Below are positions 33,236-42,147 of a stretch of 52,569 bases of DNA, piece by piece. Position 1 is the stretch's first letter, and the number at the start of each line of letters is the position of its first letter. The position numbers and the translations under genes are program-made. Under the pieces are notes generated by a model. That model searched no databases. It saw nothing but the letters and a program-made list of their open reading frames with translations, and had not been told where the DNA came from. This stretch comes from Planctomycetota bacterium (GTDB taxonomy: Bacteria; Planctomycetota; UBA1135): positions 1 through 52,569 of the forward strand of contig PAHY01000020.1 of NCBI GenBank assembly GCA_002705055.1, written 5' to 3'.

Positions 33236-33241
33236 TAGACT
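33236..33241 (+). promoter_or_regulatory. -10-like TAGACT before the ABM-domain gene
   Basis: TAGACT ends 6 bases before GTG 33248, fitting a leaderless transcript. GTGGCG 17 bases upstream is a weak -35 candidate. Confidence 0.4.
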
Positions 33242-33247
33242 GGCGGC

Positions 33248-33607
33248 GTGAAGACGATTCTGGCAGCCCTGTTCCTGGCGCTCTCGAGCGTGTCCTGCGC
33301 GACGACGCCAACGGCTTCGGTGGAGCGCATCCTGGTCGAGTTCTCGGTGCAGCCGGGGCAGCGGGCGGAGTTCATCGAGGAGCTGCACAAGATCCTGGTG
33401 GATACGCGCGCCTTCGAGGGTTGCCTCGCTGCTACGGTCTGGACGCACGAGCTCGATTCGGACACCGTCTGGATCTACGAAGAGTGGGAGGCGCGCGAGA
33501 ATCAGGTGGCTTACGTCACCTGGCGCGGCGAGACCGGCAACACCGCGCACCTCGGGCCCTACCTCACCGGGCCGCCGCGCTTTCTGTGGCTGAACGAGCA
33601 CCAGTAG
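33248..33607 (+). CDS. exported ABM-domain (antibiotic biosynthesis monooxygenase-like) protein
   Basis: 119 residues. N-terminal export signal (KTILAALFLALSSVSCAT) with a cysteine at 17 in an imperfect lipobox. The rest is an ABM/YgiN-type ferredoxin-like fold: VERILVEFSVQPGQRAEFIEEL, FEGCLAATVWTHE and WIYEEWEARENQVAYVTW are the usual strand-helix-strand blocks. Cytosolic ABM proteins are small quinol or heme monooxygenases; an exported one is less usual and function cannot be assigned. Start GTG 33248. Confidence 0.72.
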   Translation: MKTILAALFLALSSVSCATTPTASVERILVEFSVQPGQRAEFIEELHKILVDTRAFEGCLAATVWTHELDSDTVWIYEEWEARENQVAYVTWRGETGNTAHLGPYLTGPPRFLWLNEHQ

Positions 33608-33617
33608 GGGGGCAGCT

Positions 33618-34016
33618 CTAGCTCGATGCGTCGGCGACTTCGATGCCGGCCTGCCTCCAGGCCCGGATCGCCGCATCCTGATCGCTCGCGCGCACCAGCA
33701 CGAAGTCCGTGTCGAAGCTCGAGACCGCGAACACGCTGATTCGCTGTTCCGCGAGCGCCTGCGTCAGGCGGGCCAGGATGCCGACAAGGGCAAAGTCGAG
33801 GACACCTGCGACGCGGTAGCAGACAAAGCCGGTCTCGCGACGCTGCGCGTCCACCGCGATGTGCGCCGCGCAGACGATCGACAGCTCTTCGGGGCTGCGA
33901 GTGATCGTATGCCAAGGAGAGGCCGCGACCTCGCCTGGCACCGTGGCATCCGGGGCCAAGCGATGCACGGTGTAGCGATCTTCGAGCGGAACGAGTCGCA
34001 GGGCGGAGGGGCGCAT
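33618..34016 (-). CDS. ACT-domain protein
   Basis: 132 residues from ATG 34016. The N-terminal half (LRLVPLEDRYTVHRLAPD) and C-terminal half (LDFALVGILARLTQALAEQRISVFAVSSFDTDFVLVR) match the two-lobed ACT_7/CASTOR-type family, small amino-acid-sensing proteins. The substrate is unknown. The longer open frame upstream has atypical composition and lies antisense to the GH13 leader, so the downstream ATG is preferred. It converges with the ABM gene, 10 bases apart. Confidence 0.78.
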   Translation of the reverse strand: MRPSALRLVPLEDRYTVHRLAPDATVPGEVAASPWHTITRSPEELSIVCAAHIAVDAQRRETGFVCYRVAGVLDFALVGILARLTQALAEQRISVFAVSSFDTDFVLVRASDQDAAIRAWRQAGIEVADASS

Positions 34017-34194
34017 CGGCAAGAGTGGGACGAGAACTACAAGGCCCTGGCCTGGGGGTGGCGCACCCAAGCTAGGCCACGGGACGCATCCGCGCCAGCG
34101 CGCGGCGCGTGCTCGGCGAAACGGGCTTTCGACTGGTAGACTTGGGGCTCGGAAATCGGTGCGGAATTGGCCTTCTGCCCGGCTTCCTGGCTCG

Positions 34195-36390
34195 ATGCGC
34201 AAGCTCCCCCTCATCCTCTCGCTCGGCCTCCTTTGGGGTTCCGCGTCCGCAGCAGCGGCGCAGGTGCGGACGCAGTCCGCCCCGCCGCCGAGTCAGGGCC
34301 AAGCAGGGGCGGCGCAGTGGCGCACCGACCACTACACCGTGACCGCCCAGGACCACCACGGGCGGCTCACGATCCGCCTGATCGGGCTGAGCGGAGTCGC
34401 GGCAGATCTCTACGTCAAGCGAGGCAGCGCTGCCTCGCCGCGCGACTTTGACTTCAAGAGTGCGGTGCCCTTCACCGCCGACGAAGAGGTGGTGATCACC
34501 GCCGATTCGCGCCCGGCGCTGCGCAGCGCGGTCTACCACATCGCGGTCGTGCGCTCGACCACGACCAATTACAGCATTCAGTACTTCCCCGAGGTCGTGG
34601 CCAGCACCCGCCCGGGCATGGGCGCGGATCGCTACCGCAGCACCGAAGTCAACGGCACCAGCTTCCGTGTCTGGGCGCCCTTTGCGGACTCCGTCCACCT
34701 CGCCGGCAGCTTCAACGGCTGGAGCGACACCGCGATGCCGATGGTCGCGGAAGGCAACGGCAACTGGTCGCTGGATGTGCGCAACGTCAAACACGGCGCC
34801 CGCTACCAGTACGTGATCCGCAACGGGGGCAACACGCTGTGGCGCAATGACCCGCGTGCGCGCCAGGTCACGAGCTCTGTCGGCGACAGCATCGTGATCG
34901 ATCCGGAGGCTTACGCGTGGTCCGGTGGCAGCTTCTCGACGCCCGCCTGGAACGAGATGGTGGTGTACGAGATGCACATCGGCACCTTCAACGACCCCGC
35001 CGCGGGCGGCGCGGTCGGCACCTTCCAGCAGGCCGAGCAGCGCCTGGATGATCTGGCGGATCTGGGCATCAACGTGATCCAACTGATGCCGATCGCCGAG
35101 TTCGCCGGGGACTATTCCTGGGGCTACAACTACGGGCACCCCTTCGCCGTGGAGTCGGCCTATGGCGGCGCGGAGGCGCTGAAGTCCTTCGTCGATGCAG
35201 CTCACGCCCGCGGCATCGCGGTGACGACGGACGTCGTCAACAATCACTGGGGGCCCACCGATATGGACCTCTGGCAATTCGACGGCTGGTCGGCTGGCCC
35301 CGGTTACGGCGGCATCTACTTCTACAACGACGCGCGTTCCCAGACACCCTGGGGCGATACGCGACCGGACTACGGGCGGAATGAAGTGCGTCAGTACATC
35401 CGCGACAATGCGCTCTACTGGCTCGAGGAGTACCGGCTTGACGGGCTGCGCTGGGACAGCACCAGCTACATGCGGCGCGGGCCGACCGGAGATATCCCCG
35501 AGGCCTGGTCGCTGATGCAGTGGGCCAATGACGAGATCGACGCGCGCATGCCGTGGAAGATCTCGATCGCCGAGGACATGTGGTCCAACCCCTGGATCAC
35601 GCAAAGCAGTGGCGCGGGCGGCGCCGGCTTTGATGCGCAGTGGGATCCCAACTTCGTCCATCCGATCCGCGGCGCGCTGATTCCGTCCAACGACGCCGAC
35701 CGGGACATGGGCGCGGTCAGCAATGCGATTGGCTATCGCTACAACGGCGACGCCTTCCAGCGTCTGCTCTACACCGAGTCGCACGACGAGAACGCGAACG
35801 GCCGCAGCCGCCTGCCCGAAGAGATCTGGCCCGGCAACGCCGACAGCTGGTACTCGAAGAAGCGCTCGACCTTGGGGGCCGCGTTGGTCATGACCTCGCC
35901 CGGCATTCCGATGCTCTTTCAGGGCCAGGAGTTCCTCGAGGACGGCTACTTCTCGGACAGCGATCCGCTCGACTGGTCGAAACGCACGACCTTCGCAGGC
36001 ATCCGCCGCCTCTATCGCGATCTGATCCGCCTGCGTCGCAACTGGTGGAATGAAACGCGCGGCCTGCGCGGCCAGCAGCTTCACATTCACCACGTCAATC
36101 ACAACGACAAGATGGTCGCCTTCCATCGCTGGGACCAGGGCGGTCCCGGAGATGACGTCATCGTGATCGCCAACTTCTCTTCGCAGGCCTGGACCAACTA
36201 CCGGATCGGCCTGCCGCGCACCGGCACCTGGAAGGTGCGCTTCAACAGCGACAGCGCGCTCTACGACGCCAGCTTCGGGGGCCACCCCAGCGTGGACGTC
36301 GTCGCCGATCCCAACATCCCCTGGGACGGCATGGCGGCTTCGGCAGCCATCAGCATCGGACCGTACACCGCGGTCATCCTCTCCCAATAG
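34195..36390 (+). CDS. secreted GH13 alpha-amylase/branching-type enzyme with CBM48-like domain
   Basis: 731 residues from ATG 34195; signal peptide about 1-22 (LPLILSLGLLWGSASAAAA). A beta domain (about 40-145) precedes a CBM48/isoamylase-N-like domain, VNGTSFRVWAPFADSVHLAG and SFNGWSD. The GH13 barrel has the conserved regions DVVNNH (D346), GLRWDSTSY with nucleophile D421, SIAEDMW with acid/base E460, and ESHDEN with D531. A C-terminal beta domain follows. It probably acts on alpha-glucan outside the cytoplasm. The branching-enzyme-like layout is combined with export, so hydrolysis is likelier than glycogen synthesis. TAGACT at 34137-34142 is a possible -10. Confidence 0.9.
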   Translation: MRKLPLILSLGLLWGSASAAAAQVRTQSAPPPSQGQAGAAQWRTDHYTVTAQDHHGRLTIRLIGLSGVAADLYVKRGSAASPRDFDFKSAVPFTADEEVVITADSRPALRSAVYHIAVVRSTTTNYSIQYFPEVVASTRPGMGADRYRSTEVNGTSFRVWAPFADSVHLAGSFNGWSDTAMPMVAEGNGNWSLDVRNVKHGARYQYVIRNGGNTLWRNDPRARQVTSSVGDSIVIDPEAYAWSGGSFSTPAWNEMVVYEMHIGTFNDPAAGGAVGTFQQAEQRLDDLADLGINVIQLMPIAEFAGDYSWGYNYGHPFAVESAYGGAEALKSFVDAAHARGIAVTTDVVNNHWGPTDMDLWQFDGWSAGPGYGGIYFYNDARSQTPWGDTRPDYGRNEVRQYIRDNALYWLEEYRLDGLRWDSTSYMRRGPTGDIPEAWSLMQWANDEIDARMPWKISIAEDMWSNPWITQSSGAGGAGFDAQWDPNFVHPIRGALIPSNDADRDMGAVSNAIGYRYNGDAFQRLLYTESHDENANGRSRLPEEIWPGNADSWYSKKRSTLGAALVMTSPGIPMLFQGQEFLEDGYFSDSDPLDWSKRTTFAGIRRLYRDLIRLRRNWWNETRGLRGQQLHIHHVNHNDKMVAFHRWDQGGPGDDVIVIANFSSQAWTNYRIGLPRTGTWKVRFNSDSALYDASFGGHPSVDVVADPNIPWDGMAASAAISIGPYTAVILSQ

Positions 36391-36392
36391 TC

Positions 36393-37430
36393 ATGAAGAA
36401 CTTCCTTCTCCTCAGCACCTTGGCGGCCGTCGGGCTGTCGGCTCCTGCGTCGGCGCAGTACGTCGATTTCGTGCAGGACACCTTTGAATACGCCACCGGC
36501 CCGCTCGGTGGCCAGAGCGGCGGCCAGGGCTGGACCGGCACCTGGTGGTCCGGCCAGAGCCAGGACGGCGCCGTCATCGAGAGCCCCGGCCTGGATGGCG
36601 TCGGCGGCATGCTCACGACCAACATCGAGCACGAGGGTTCCTATCGTTTGATCGATATGGCGCCGCTCGGTCCGATCACCGAGAACTCCCTGCTCGGCAA
36701 GGACGGCACCTCGGTCTGGATCCGCTTCACCTTCCGCCGCACCGCTGGCGGCGACGACTTCTACGGCGGGGTCGTGCTGAACCAGCAGTTCGTCGGTGAG
36801 CAGCTGTTCATCGGCAGCCCGTACGGCGACACCAAGCTGGGCATCGAGCGCCCCTTCGTGACGGCGCCCACCTTCATCCCGGCCACCGACTGCGATCTGG
36901 AGAACACGCTGGTCACCCGCATCGACTTCCTGCCGGGGGATGACCGCGTGCAGGTGTGGGCCAATCCGGGCGTGCCCTTTCCGGTCACCACCGCCGACAT
37001 CGATCAGCTGATGCCGGACATCAAGTTCAACGAGATCAAGTTCTCGTCGGGCGAAGGCGGGACCACCGGCTTCCACTTCGATGCCTTCGTGATGTCGGCG
37101 CCGGAGTTCGGTCCGAAATACTCGATCCTTAACCTGACGGCTGGCCAGCAGGCCACGCTGCAGGTCACCGGCGCGACGCCGAACGCGACCGTGGTGCTCG
37201 CTTACTCGCTGCGCGGTGCGGGTCCGACCATGACCCAGTTCGGTCCGGTGGCGATGTCGCTGCCGATCACCCAGCTGCCGGCGCAGACCGCCAACGCCAA
37301 CGGCATCGTCACGCTGCAGGTCAACGTGCCGGCCAGCGCGGCGGGTGTGACGGTCTACACCCAGGGCGTCGAACTGCTCGGCGGCGGAGGTGGCTATCTG
37401 ACCAACGCCCTCGCCGAGGTCGTGCAGTAG
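36393..37430 (+). CDS. exported protein with shared C-terminal module (family copy 5, different N-domain)
   Basis: 345 residues; signal peptide about 1-21 (KNFLLLSTLAAVGLSAPASA). The N-terminal part (DTFEYATGPLGGQSGGQGW, SVWIRFTFRR) resembles a LamG/concanavalin-like beta-sandwich rather than choice-of-anchor J. The last about 100 residues (YSILNLTAGQQATLQVTGAT to ALAEVVQ) are the same module that ends copies 1-4 and 6. This shows the module travels independently of the N-terminal domains. It starts 2 bases after the GH13 stop, so the two may be co-expressed and act on the same polysaccharide. Confidence 0.8.
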   Translation: MKNFLLLSTLAAVGLSAPASAQYVDFVQDTFEYATGPLGGQSGGQGWTGTWWSGQSQDGAVIESPGLDGVGGMLTTNIEHEGSYRLIDMAPLGPITENSLLGKDGTSVWIRFTFRRTAGGDDFYGGVVLNQQFVGEQLFIGSPYGDTKLGIERPFVTAPTFIPATDCDLENTLVTRIDFLPGDDRVQVWANPGVPFPVTTADIDQLMPDIKFNEIKFSSGEGGTTGFHFDAFVMSAPEFGPKYSILNLTAGQQATLQVTGATPNATVVLAYSLRGAGPTMTQFGPVAMSLPITQLPAQTANANGIVTLQVNVPASAAGVTVYTQGVELLGGGGGYLTNALAEVVQ

Positions 37431-37440
37431 GGGATTGCCG

Positions 37441-38817
37441 ATGATCACCTCGCTCCTGCTTGCCGCTGCAGCTCAACAGGTCTTCCTGGACGAGGACTTC
37501 AGCGGAGGGGTGTTCCCGCCTCCGGGCTGGGGCGAGGTGATCTACGCTATCGAACCAGGGTGGACCGCCGGCTTCCAGACGGCCTTCCACGACAACTACT
37601 CGGTGCTCTCGGACTCGGTGCTGTTCACGCCGCCGATGGACCTGAGCGCCGCGAGCGAGGTCTATCTGCACCTCGACTTCGGTCAGCGCTACGGCCAGTC
37701 GCGCTCCCTGAACGCGGTCGAGTACTCGCTCGACGGCGGCATCACTCGCACCGAGCTGTATGCCTTGCGCACGCTCGAGAGCGGGGGCGGGCAGCGACTG
37801 GAGCTGGACCTGGCGGCGCTCGCCGGGCTCAGCAATGTGCGGCTGGCCTTCCACTACGAAGGCTGGAAAGCCAACGAGTGGTGGCTGGAACGTGTGCTGG
37901 TCGATGATCAGCCGGCCACCGGCACGCCGCCCTGGCCGCAGCTGCCTGCGCAGTTTCAGGACATCCGCGTGGCCGACGAGGACTTCGAAGGCCTCGGGGG
38001 CGCGCCCTCGCCGTGGATGAGCCTCAACTCGGTCGATCCGGTCACCCGCGCGGCGGACCCCGCCGGTTGGGTGAACTTCGGCAACCTCGCGCCGGTGGTC
38101 GAGGCCTATGAAGGCAGCTCCGCGCTCGAGTTGGGCTTGGCGCCGGGCCAGACCGGGCCGCACCTCGTCGCCAACGCGCTAATCCTGGCAATCGACGGTA
38201 GCGGATTCGCCGAGGTCGACCTGGTGCTTCACGCCAAGCACTTCGCGGAGGAGACCCACGGGGACGACGGGGTCTTCTTGAGCGCCGATGGTCTGACCTG
38301 GTTCCCGCTGGTGCTGGACTGGAGCAGCCTCTCCAAGGGAAGCGCGGACTGGTTCCGGGTCGCGGCCCCGCTGCAGGACACGCCGGTCCCGATCGACGGC
38401 CGCTTCTATCTGGCCTTTGCCCAAGCCGACGATTCGCCCTTCGGCACCACCGACGGTGTGATTCTGGACGAGATTCAGTTCCTCGAGCGCCGCGCGAGCT
38501 GGACCTACGAGATCCTCAATCTGCAGGCGGGCTCGATGTGCACCCTCCAGGTGACCGGCGTTCAGCGCACCGGGGCGTTGATTCAGCTGCTGTATTCGCT
38601 GACCGGACCGGGGCCGACCCGCACCGCCTTCGGCACCGCCAGTCTCAGTCGACCGATCCTCGACCTGGGGGCGTTCACCCCGGACGCGCAGGGCAATATT
38701 TCGGCCCAGCGCTTCGTCCCGCCGGGCGCCGCCGGGCTCACGATCTGGTCCCAGGCGGTCGAGCTGGCGGGATCCGACGTCTGGTGGGGTCCGCTCCTCA
38801 CGCAGGTCGTGCAGTAG
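37441..38817 (+). CDS. choice-of-anchor-J surface protein (family copy 6)
   Basis: 458 residues from ATG 37441; short signal (ITSLLLAAAAQQ). Domain 1 starts VFLDEDFSGGVFPPPGWGEV but lacks the ELNNGV motif of the other copies; domain 2 begins near DEDFEGLGGAPSPWMSLN. C-terminal module from YEILNLQAGSMCTLQVTG, with YSLTGPGPTRTAFGTASLSRPI and ending LTQVVQ. Ten bases after copy 5, probably co-transcribed; a ribosome-binding-like TAGGGGA precedes the start. Exported; no catalytic residues seen. Confidence 0.82.
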   Translation: MITSLLLAAAAQQVFLDEDFSGGVFPPPGWGEVIYAIEPGWTAGFQTAFHDNYSVLSDSVLFTPPMDLSAASEVYLHLDFGQRYGQSRSLNAVEYSLDGGITRTELYALRTLESGGGQRLELDLAALAGLSNVRLAFHYEGWKANEWWLERVLVDDQPATGTPPWPQLPAQFQDIRVADEDFEGLGGAPSPWMSLNSVDPVTRAADPAGWVNFGNLAPVVEAYEGSSALELGLAPGQTGPHLVANALILAIDGSGFAEVDLVLHAKHFAEETHGDDGVFLSADGLTWFPLVLDWSSLSKGSADWFRVAAPLQDTPVPIDGRFYLAFAQADDSPFGTTDGVILDEIQFLERRASWTYEILNLQAGSMCTLQVTGVQRTGALIQLLYSLTGPGPTRTAFGTASLSRPILDLGAFTPDAQGNISAQRFVPPGAAGLTIWSQAVELAGSDVWWGPLLTQVVQ

Positions 38818-38877
38818 AAAATTTTCGGCGAAAGGACTCCAACGTCGTGGCGAAATCGTCGTTTTGATCAGAGAGCG

Positions 38878-38900
38878 GCAGCGCTTAAGGGAAGCGCTGC
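38878..38900 (+). repeat. 9-bp perfect hairpin before the PDZ gene
   Basis: gcagcgctt (38878-38886) and aagcgctgc (38892-38900) pair perfectly around a 5-base loop, 30 bases upstream of ATG 38930. No T-run follows. It may be a 5' leader structure or a weak terminator for the surface-protein genes upstream. Confidence 0.55.
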
Positions 38901-38929
38901 GTCCTGTCCAACCTCAACAAGGAGCAAGA

Positions 38930-39727
38930 ATGATGCGTGTCCTTCTCAGTCTTCTTCTTCTGGCCTGGGCAAGTCCAAGTGCCTGGGGCCAGGGTGCTTT
39001 TCTCGGAGTCGAGCTCGACCAGGCGACTTCCGCCGCAGCAGGCGCGCGGGTCGCGAGCGTGCAAGAGCCCTCGGCGGCCTCGCTCTTGGGGCTGCAGGCT
39101 GGCGATCTGATCGTCGGCCTCGACGAGCAGCGGATTGACTCCAACCAGGCGCTGATCGCGGCGGTCGGCGCGCGCCTTCCCGGCGAACTCGTGACCGTCC
39201 ACGTCATGCGCGGAGTCGAGACCCTGGCGCTGCCGGGCATTCTCGGTCGCCGCCCGGGCCCCAGCCCCAACTCCAGCCCGCCGGCCCTGCCGCGCGCCCT
39301 GCCGGATGGGCTTCCACTCGACATTCCCTGGCAAAACCCGATCGAGGTCATCCCAGATTTCGCCCAGCCTTCGATCCCCAGTCCCTTCTGGTCGGGGGAG
39401 CGTCCGCTCTGGCTGGGCCCCGCATGGTCGCAATCGCTGAAGCTCTGGCAGATGCCCGAGTTCGATGAGCTGATCCAAGGCATCGAGCTGCAGCCGGCGC
39501 CTCCTGGCACCACCGAGCGTCAGGTACATCTGCGCTATCCGGAATCGACCCCGCAGGAAGAGCGCGAGCGGCTGCTCGACGAGGCCCGCGCCAAGTACGG
39601 CCCGGATGTCCAGGTCGAGTTCGCCGGAACGGGCACCTCGATCTCGATCCAGCAGTCCTTCCGCAGCGAGTCGGGCGCCGCATCGCAGCCGGCGCCGCAG
39701 AAGCCGGACGAGGACGACGAGATCTGA
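38930..39727 (+). CDS. exported PDZ-domain protein
   Basis: 265 residues from ATG 38930, which has AAGGAG five bases upstream, one of few clear ribosome binding sites in the window. Signal peptide about 1-21 ([18 protein letters not shown]). A PDZ domain spans about 22-105 ([44 protein letters not shown]). There is no protease domain; the rest is Pro-rich then a charged region ending in KPDEDDEI. Probably a periplasmic adaptor or substrate-binding protein. ATG 38933 is an equivalent start. Confidence 0.75.
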   Translation: MMRVLLSLLLLAWASPSAWGQGAFLGVELDQATSAAAGARVASVQEPSAASLLGLQAGDLIVGLDEQRIDSNQALIAAVGARLPGELVTVHVMRGVETLALPGILGRRPGPSPNSSPPALPRALPDGLPLDIPWQNPIEVIPDFAQPSIPSPFWSGERPLWLGPAWSQSLKLWQMPEFDELIQGIELQPAPPGTTERQVHLRYPESTPQEERERLLDEARAKYGPDVQVEFAGTGTSISIQQSFRSESGAASQPAPQKPDEDDEI

Positions 39728-39737
39728 TCCAGCTCGC

Positions 39738-39743
39738 TAGACT
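39738..39743 (+). promoter_or_regulatory. -10-like TAGACT before the GIY-YIG gene
   Basis: TAGACT lies 37 bases before ATG 39781. No clear -35. Tentative. Confidence 0.25.
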
Positions 39744-39780
39744 GACAGGGCGTCGGGCCTCGGCTCGGCGCCCTGTTCGC

Positions 39781-40074
39781 ATGTCCCACTGGTACGCGTA
39801 CTTGCTGCGTTCGGATTCTGCTGCCCGCACTTACGTGGGGGTCAGCACCGACCCGGACCGACGGCTCGCTCAACACAACGGCGAGCGGGTCGGGGGTGCA
39901 CGCAGCACGCGCGCGGGGCGGCCCTGGCAGCTGGCGGCGATTCGCGGCCCCTATGCGGATCGCGGCGAGGCGCAGCGCGCCGAAGCCGCCTGGAAGCGGC
40001 TCTCGCACACCGAGCGCCTGGCTTCCTGCTCGGATCCCAGCCTGCCTGCTCCTTCCGATCCTGAAATCCGCTGA
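39781..40074 (+). CDS. GIY-YIG nuclease-domain protein (UPF0213/YhbQ type)
   Basis: 97 residues, nearly only a GIY-YIG domain: [20 protein letters not shown] is the first motif block, with YVG in place of YIG, followed by [10 protein letters not shown] with the catalytic Arg. [12 protein letters not shown] forms the C-terminal helix with the usual Glu. Small proteins of this type are DNA-structure nucleases of uncertain role. Its TGA stop overlaps the next ATG (TGATG), so translation is coupled to the beta-propeller gene, though no functional link is obvious. Confidence 0.85.
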   Translation: MSHWYAYLLRSDSAARTYVGVSTDPDRRLAQHNGERVGGARSTRAGRPWQLAAIRGPYADRGEAQRAEAAWKRLSHTERLASCSDPSLPAPSDPEIR

Positions 40075-41078
40075 TGTCGATTCGACCCCTTCTGCTCGCG
40101 GGTGGCGCCCTCTGCGCCGGCCTGCTGTTTCCGCGCTGTCACGCTCCGCAGGCGCTGCCCGACGGGCCGCTGCTGGGCGTCGGGGAGCACAGCTATGTCT
40201 GGGACACCGGCTGGCTGCAGTGGCCGCAGGACGGCGAACTGGGCAACACCCACGGTGGCTTCGCCTTCGACCGCGCCGGCCGCATTCTGTTCAGCACCGA
40301 CGCCGAGCACGCCATCGTGGTCTGCGATGCGGACGGCACCGTGCTGGAGACCTGGGGGCCCGAGCTGCGCGGAGGAGTGCACAGCCTCTGTCTCGCCGAG
40401 GTCCAGGGCGAGGAGCAGCTGTTCCTGCCGCACCACGCCGGCGGCAAGGTCTATCGTTACTCGCTCGAGGGCGAGCAGTTGGCGGTCTATGGCCCGCCGA
40501 CGGAGTCGGGCCATTACGACGACCCGAAGCGGTACCACCCGACGGCGGTCGCGGTGCGCCCGGACGGCAGCTTCTTCGTCGCCGACGGATACGGCCTCAG
40601 CCTGATCCATGCCTACGACGCAAAGGGCAACTATCAGTCCACCTTCGGGGCGCGCGGCACCGAGCCCGGGCAGTTCGTGACCCCGCACGGCCTGCTCTGG
40701 GACGAAGCGGAGCAGCTGCTGGTGGTCGCCGACCGCGAAAATCACCGCCTTCAGTTCCTCACCGCCGAAGGCGAGTTCGTGCGCGAGCTCACGGGCATGT
40801 TCCGTCGCCCCTGCTCCGTGCAGCGCCGCGGGGATGACTACGTCGTCGCCGACCTGGCGGGCCGAGTCACCGTGGTATCAGTCGACGGGGTGCGCGTCGT
40901 GCAGCTGGGCGATCAGCCCGATGGTGCGCTGCGTGCCAAGAATGGCATCGGTCGCGAGCAGTGGCAGGACGGGGTCTTTCTCTCGCCGCACGGCGCGGGC
41001 TGGGACGCCGACGGCAACCTCTACGTCCAGGACTGGAATTTCCTGGGACGCGTGAACCGCTTGGTTCGCGTTCGCTAG
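40074..41078 (+). CDS. exported NHL-type six-bladed beta-propeller protein
   Basis: 334 residues with an N-terminal hydrophobic signal (LLLAGGALCAGLLFPRC); Cys22 might be lipidated, but the preceding sequence (FPR) is a poor lipobox. About six NHL-like units follow: GGFAFDRAGRILFSTDAEH, HPTAVAVRPDGSFFVADGYG, TPHGLLWDEAEQLLVVAD, and PHGAGWDADGNLYVQDW are the clearest. NHL propellers bind ligands or proteins; some are peptidyl-hydroxyglycine lyases, which share this general appearance, but metal ligands are not certain here. Translationally coupled to the GIY-YIG gene. Confidence 0.75.
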   Translation: MSIRPLLLAGGALCAGLLFPRCHAPQALPDGPLLGVGEHSYVWDTGWLQWPQDGELGNTHGGFAFDRAGRILFSTDAEHAIVVCDADGTVLETWGPELRGGVHSLCLAEVQGEEQLFLPHHAGGKVYRYSLEGEQLAVYGPPTESGHYDDPKRYHPTAVAVRPDGSFFVADGYGLSLIHAYDAKGNYQSTFGARGTEPGQFVTPHGLLWDEAEQLLVVADRENHRLQFLTAEGEFVRELTGMFRRPCSVQRRGDDYVVADLAGRVTVVSVDGVRVVQLGDQPDGALRAKNGIGREQWQDGVFLSPHGAGWDADGNLYVQDWNFLGRVNRLVRVR

Positions 41079-41088
41079 GGAGCTGCCG

Positions 41089-42147
41089 GTGATCGGAGGG
41101 GGGATCCGGCGGCTAGGAGTGCTGCTTCTCACGCTCAGCTTGGGCTGGGCTGCGGGCGCGCCTGCCCAGGAAGCCGTGCGCGGCCAGGTGGGCGCTTTGC
41201 GCTACGAAGCGCCGCCAGGCTACGCCGAACTGGCGCAGCGGCTGACCACCGAAGCGGACCGCGACCTAGCCGACGCGCATCGCTGGTTGGGGCTGGATCG
41301 CGGCCAGGGCGCGATTCCCGATCCGCAGCCGGGCATCCTCTACTGGGTGCGCAACCGCCAGGAGCTGGCGGCGCGGCTGGGGCGGGAGGAAGTCCCCGAC
41401 TGGTACGCGGCGGTCGCGCGGCCGCTGCAGGGCGACATGATTCTGGCGGTCGAGGTGGCGGGCGGCGAGTCGCGGCTCCGCGCGACCATGCGCCACGAGA
41501 TCATCCATCACGCGATGGGCGCGCTGCCGGCCGAGGTCTTTCGCCGCATCCCGGCCTGGTTCCATGAAGGGCTCGCCGAGGCCTACAGCGGCGAGATTTA
41601 CCTCGGTGAAGTGGGAGTGTCGCTGCCGTGGCTGGCGAACAACAACGCCCTGCCTTCGCTGCGTACCTACGCCGACGGCTTTCCACAGGACTCCGTCAAG
41701 GCGGCGCAGGGTTATGCCATCGGCCACGCTTTCGTGCAGCGGCTGATCCGCGTGCACGGTCGCCCGGTGATCGGAGAGATCCTTGAGCGGATGCGGCTGG
41801 GCGATAACCTCGATCAGGCCCTGCTCGCGACGACCCGCATGTCGCTGATCGAGCACGAGGTCGCGCTGACCGAAGAGCTGCGCAGCCTGCGGGCGCTGCT
41901 CGCGGCGAGTTCACCGCACTTCATCACCCTGCTGTTCGTCGGCGCGGCGCTGCTGATTCCTTTTGCGCTGCGTCGCCGCGCGCGTCGCCGTCGCGCGATG
42001 GAGCAACGCTGGGAGCGGGAGGATGAAGCCGCCGCCGAGCGGGAGGAGCGATTGGCCAGCCACGCGGAGGCGCTGGAGGCCTGGATGGAGCGCGAGGTCA
42101 GGCGGCGGCGAGGTGGGCCAGGAGCGCCTCCACCTGATCCACGCTGA
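41089..42147 (+). CDS. membrane-anchored gluzincin peptidase (peptidase MA type)
   Basis: 352 residues from GTG 41089; signal peptide about 1-26 (LLLTLSLGWAAGAPA). Zinc motif HEIIHH at about 137-142 and WFHEGLAEAYSG about 18 residues later, the gluzincin HExxH...E pattern of peptidase MA-like proteins. A single membrane helix near residue 280-296 (FITLLFVGAALLIPFAL) is followed by an Arg/Glu-rich cytoplasmic tail of about 55 residues. So the peptidase domain is outside and the charged tail inside. The 3' end overlaps the convergent fusion gene by 50 bases. Confidence 0.8.
   Translation: MIGGGIRRLGVLLLTLSLGWAAGAPAQEAVRGQVGALRYEAPPGYAELAQRLTTEADRDLADAHRWLGLDRGQGAIPDPQPGILYWVRNRQELAARLGREEVPDWYAAVARPLQGDMILAVEVAGGESRLRATMRHEIIHHAMGALPAEVFRRIPAWFHEGLAEAYSGEIYLGEVGVSLPWLANNNALPSLRTYADGFPQDSVKAAQGYAIGHAFVQRLIRVHGRPVIGEILERMRLGDNLDQALLATTRMSLIEHEVALTEELRSLRALLAASSPHFITLLFVGAALLIPFALRRRARRRRAMEQRWEREDEAAAEREERLASHAEALEAWMEREVRRRRGGPGAPPPDPR

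Noticed and set aside
34072..36387. 771-codon open frame on the minus strand
   Set aside because: Fully antisense to the GH13 gene, whose catalytic motifs are intact; the frame is a by-product of GC-rich codon structure and shows no recognisable motif.
38878..38900. Rho-independent terminator
   Set aside because: Stem is perfect but no T-run follows, so it is listed only as a hairpin.
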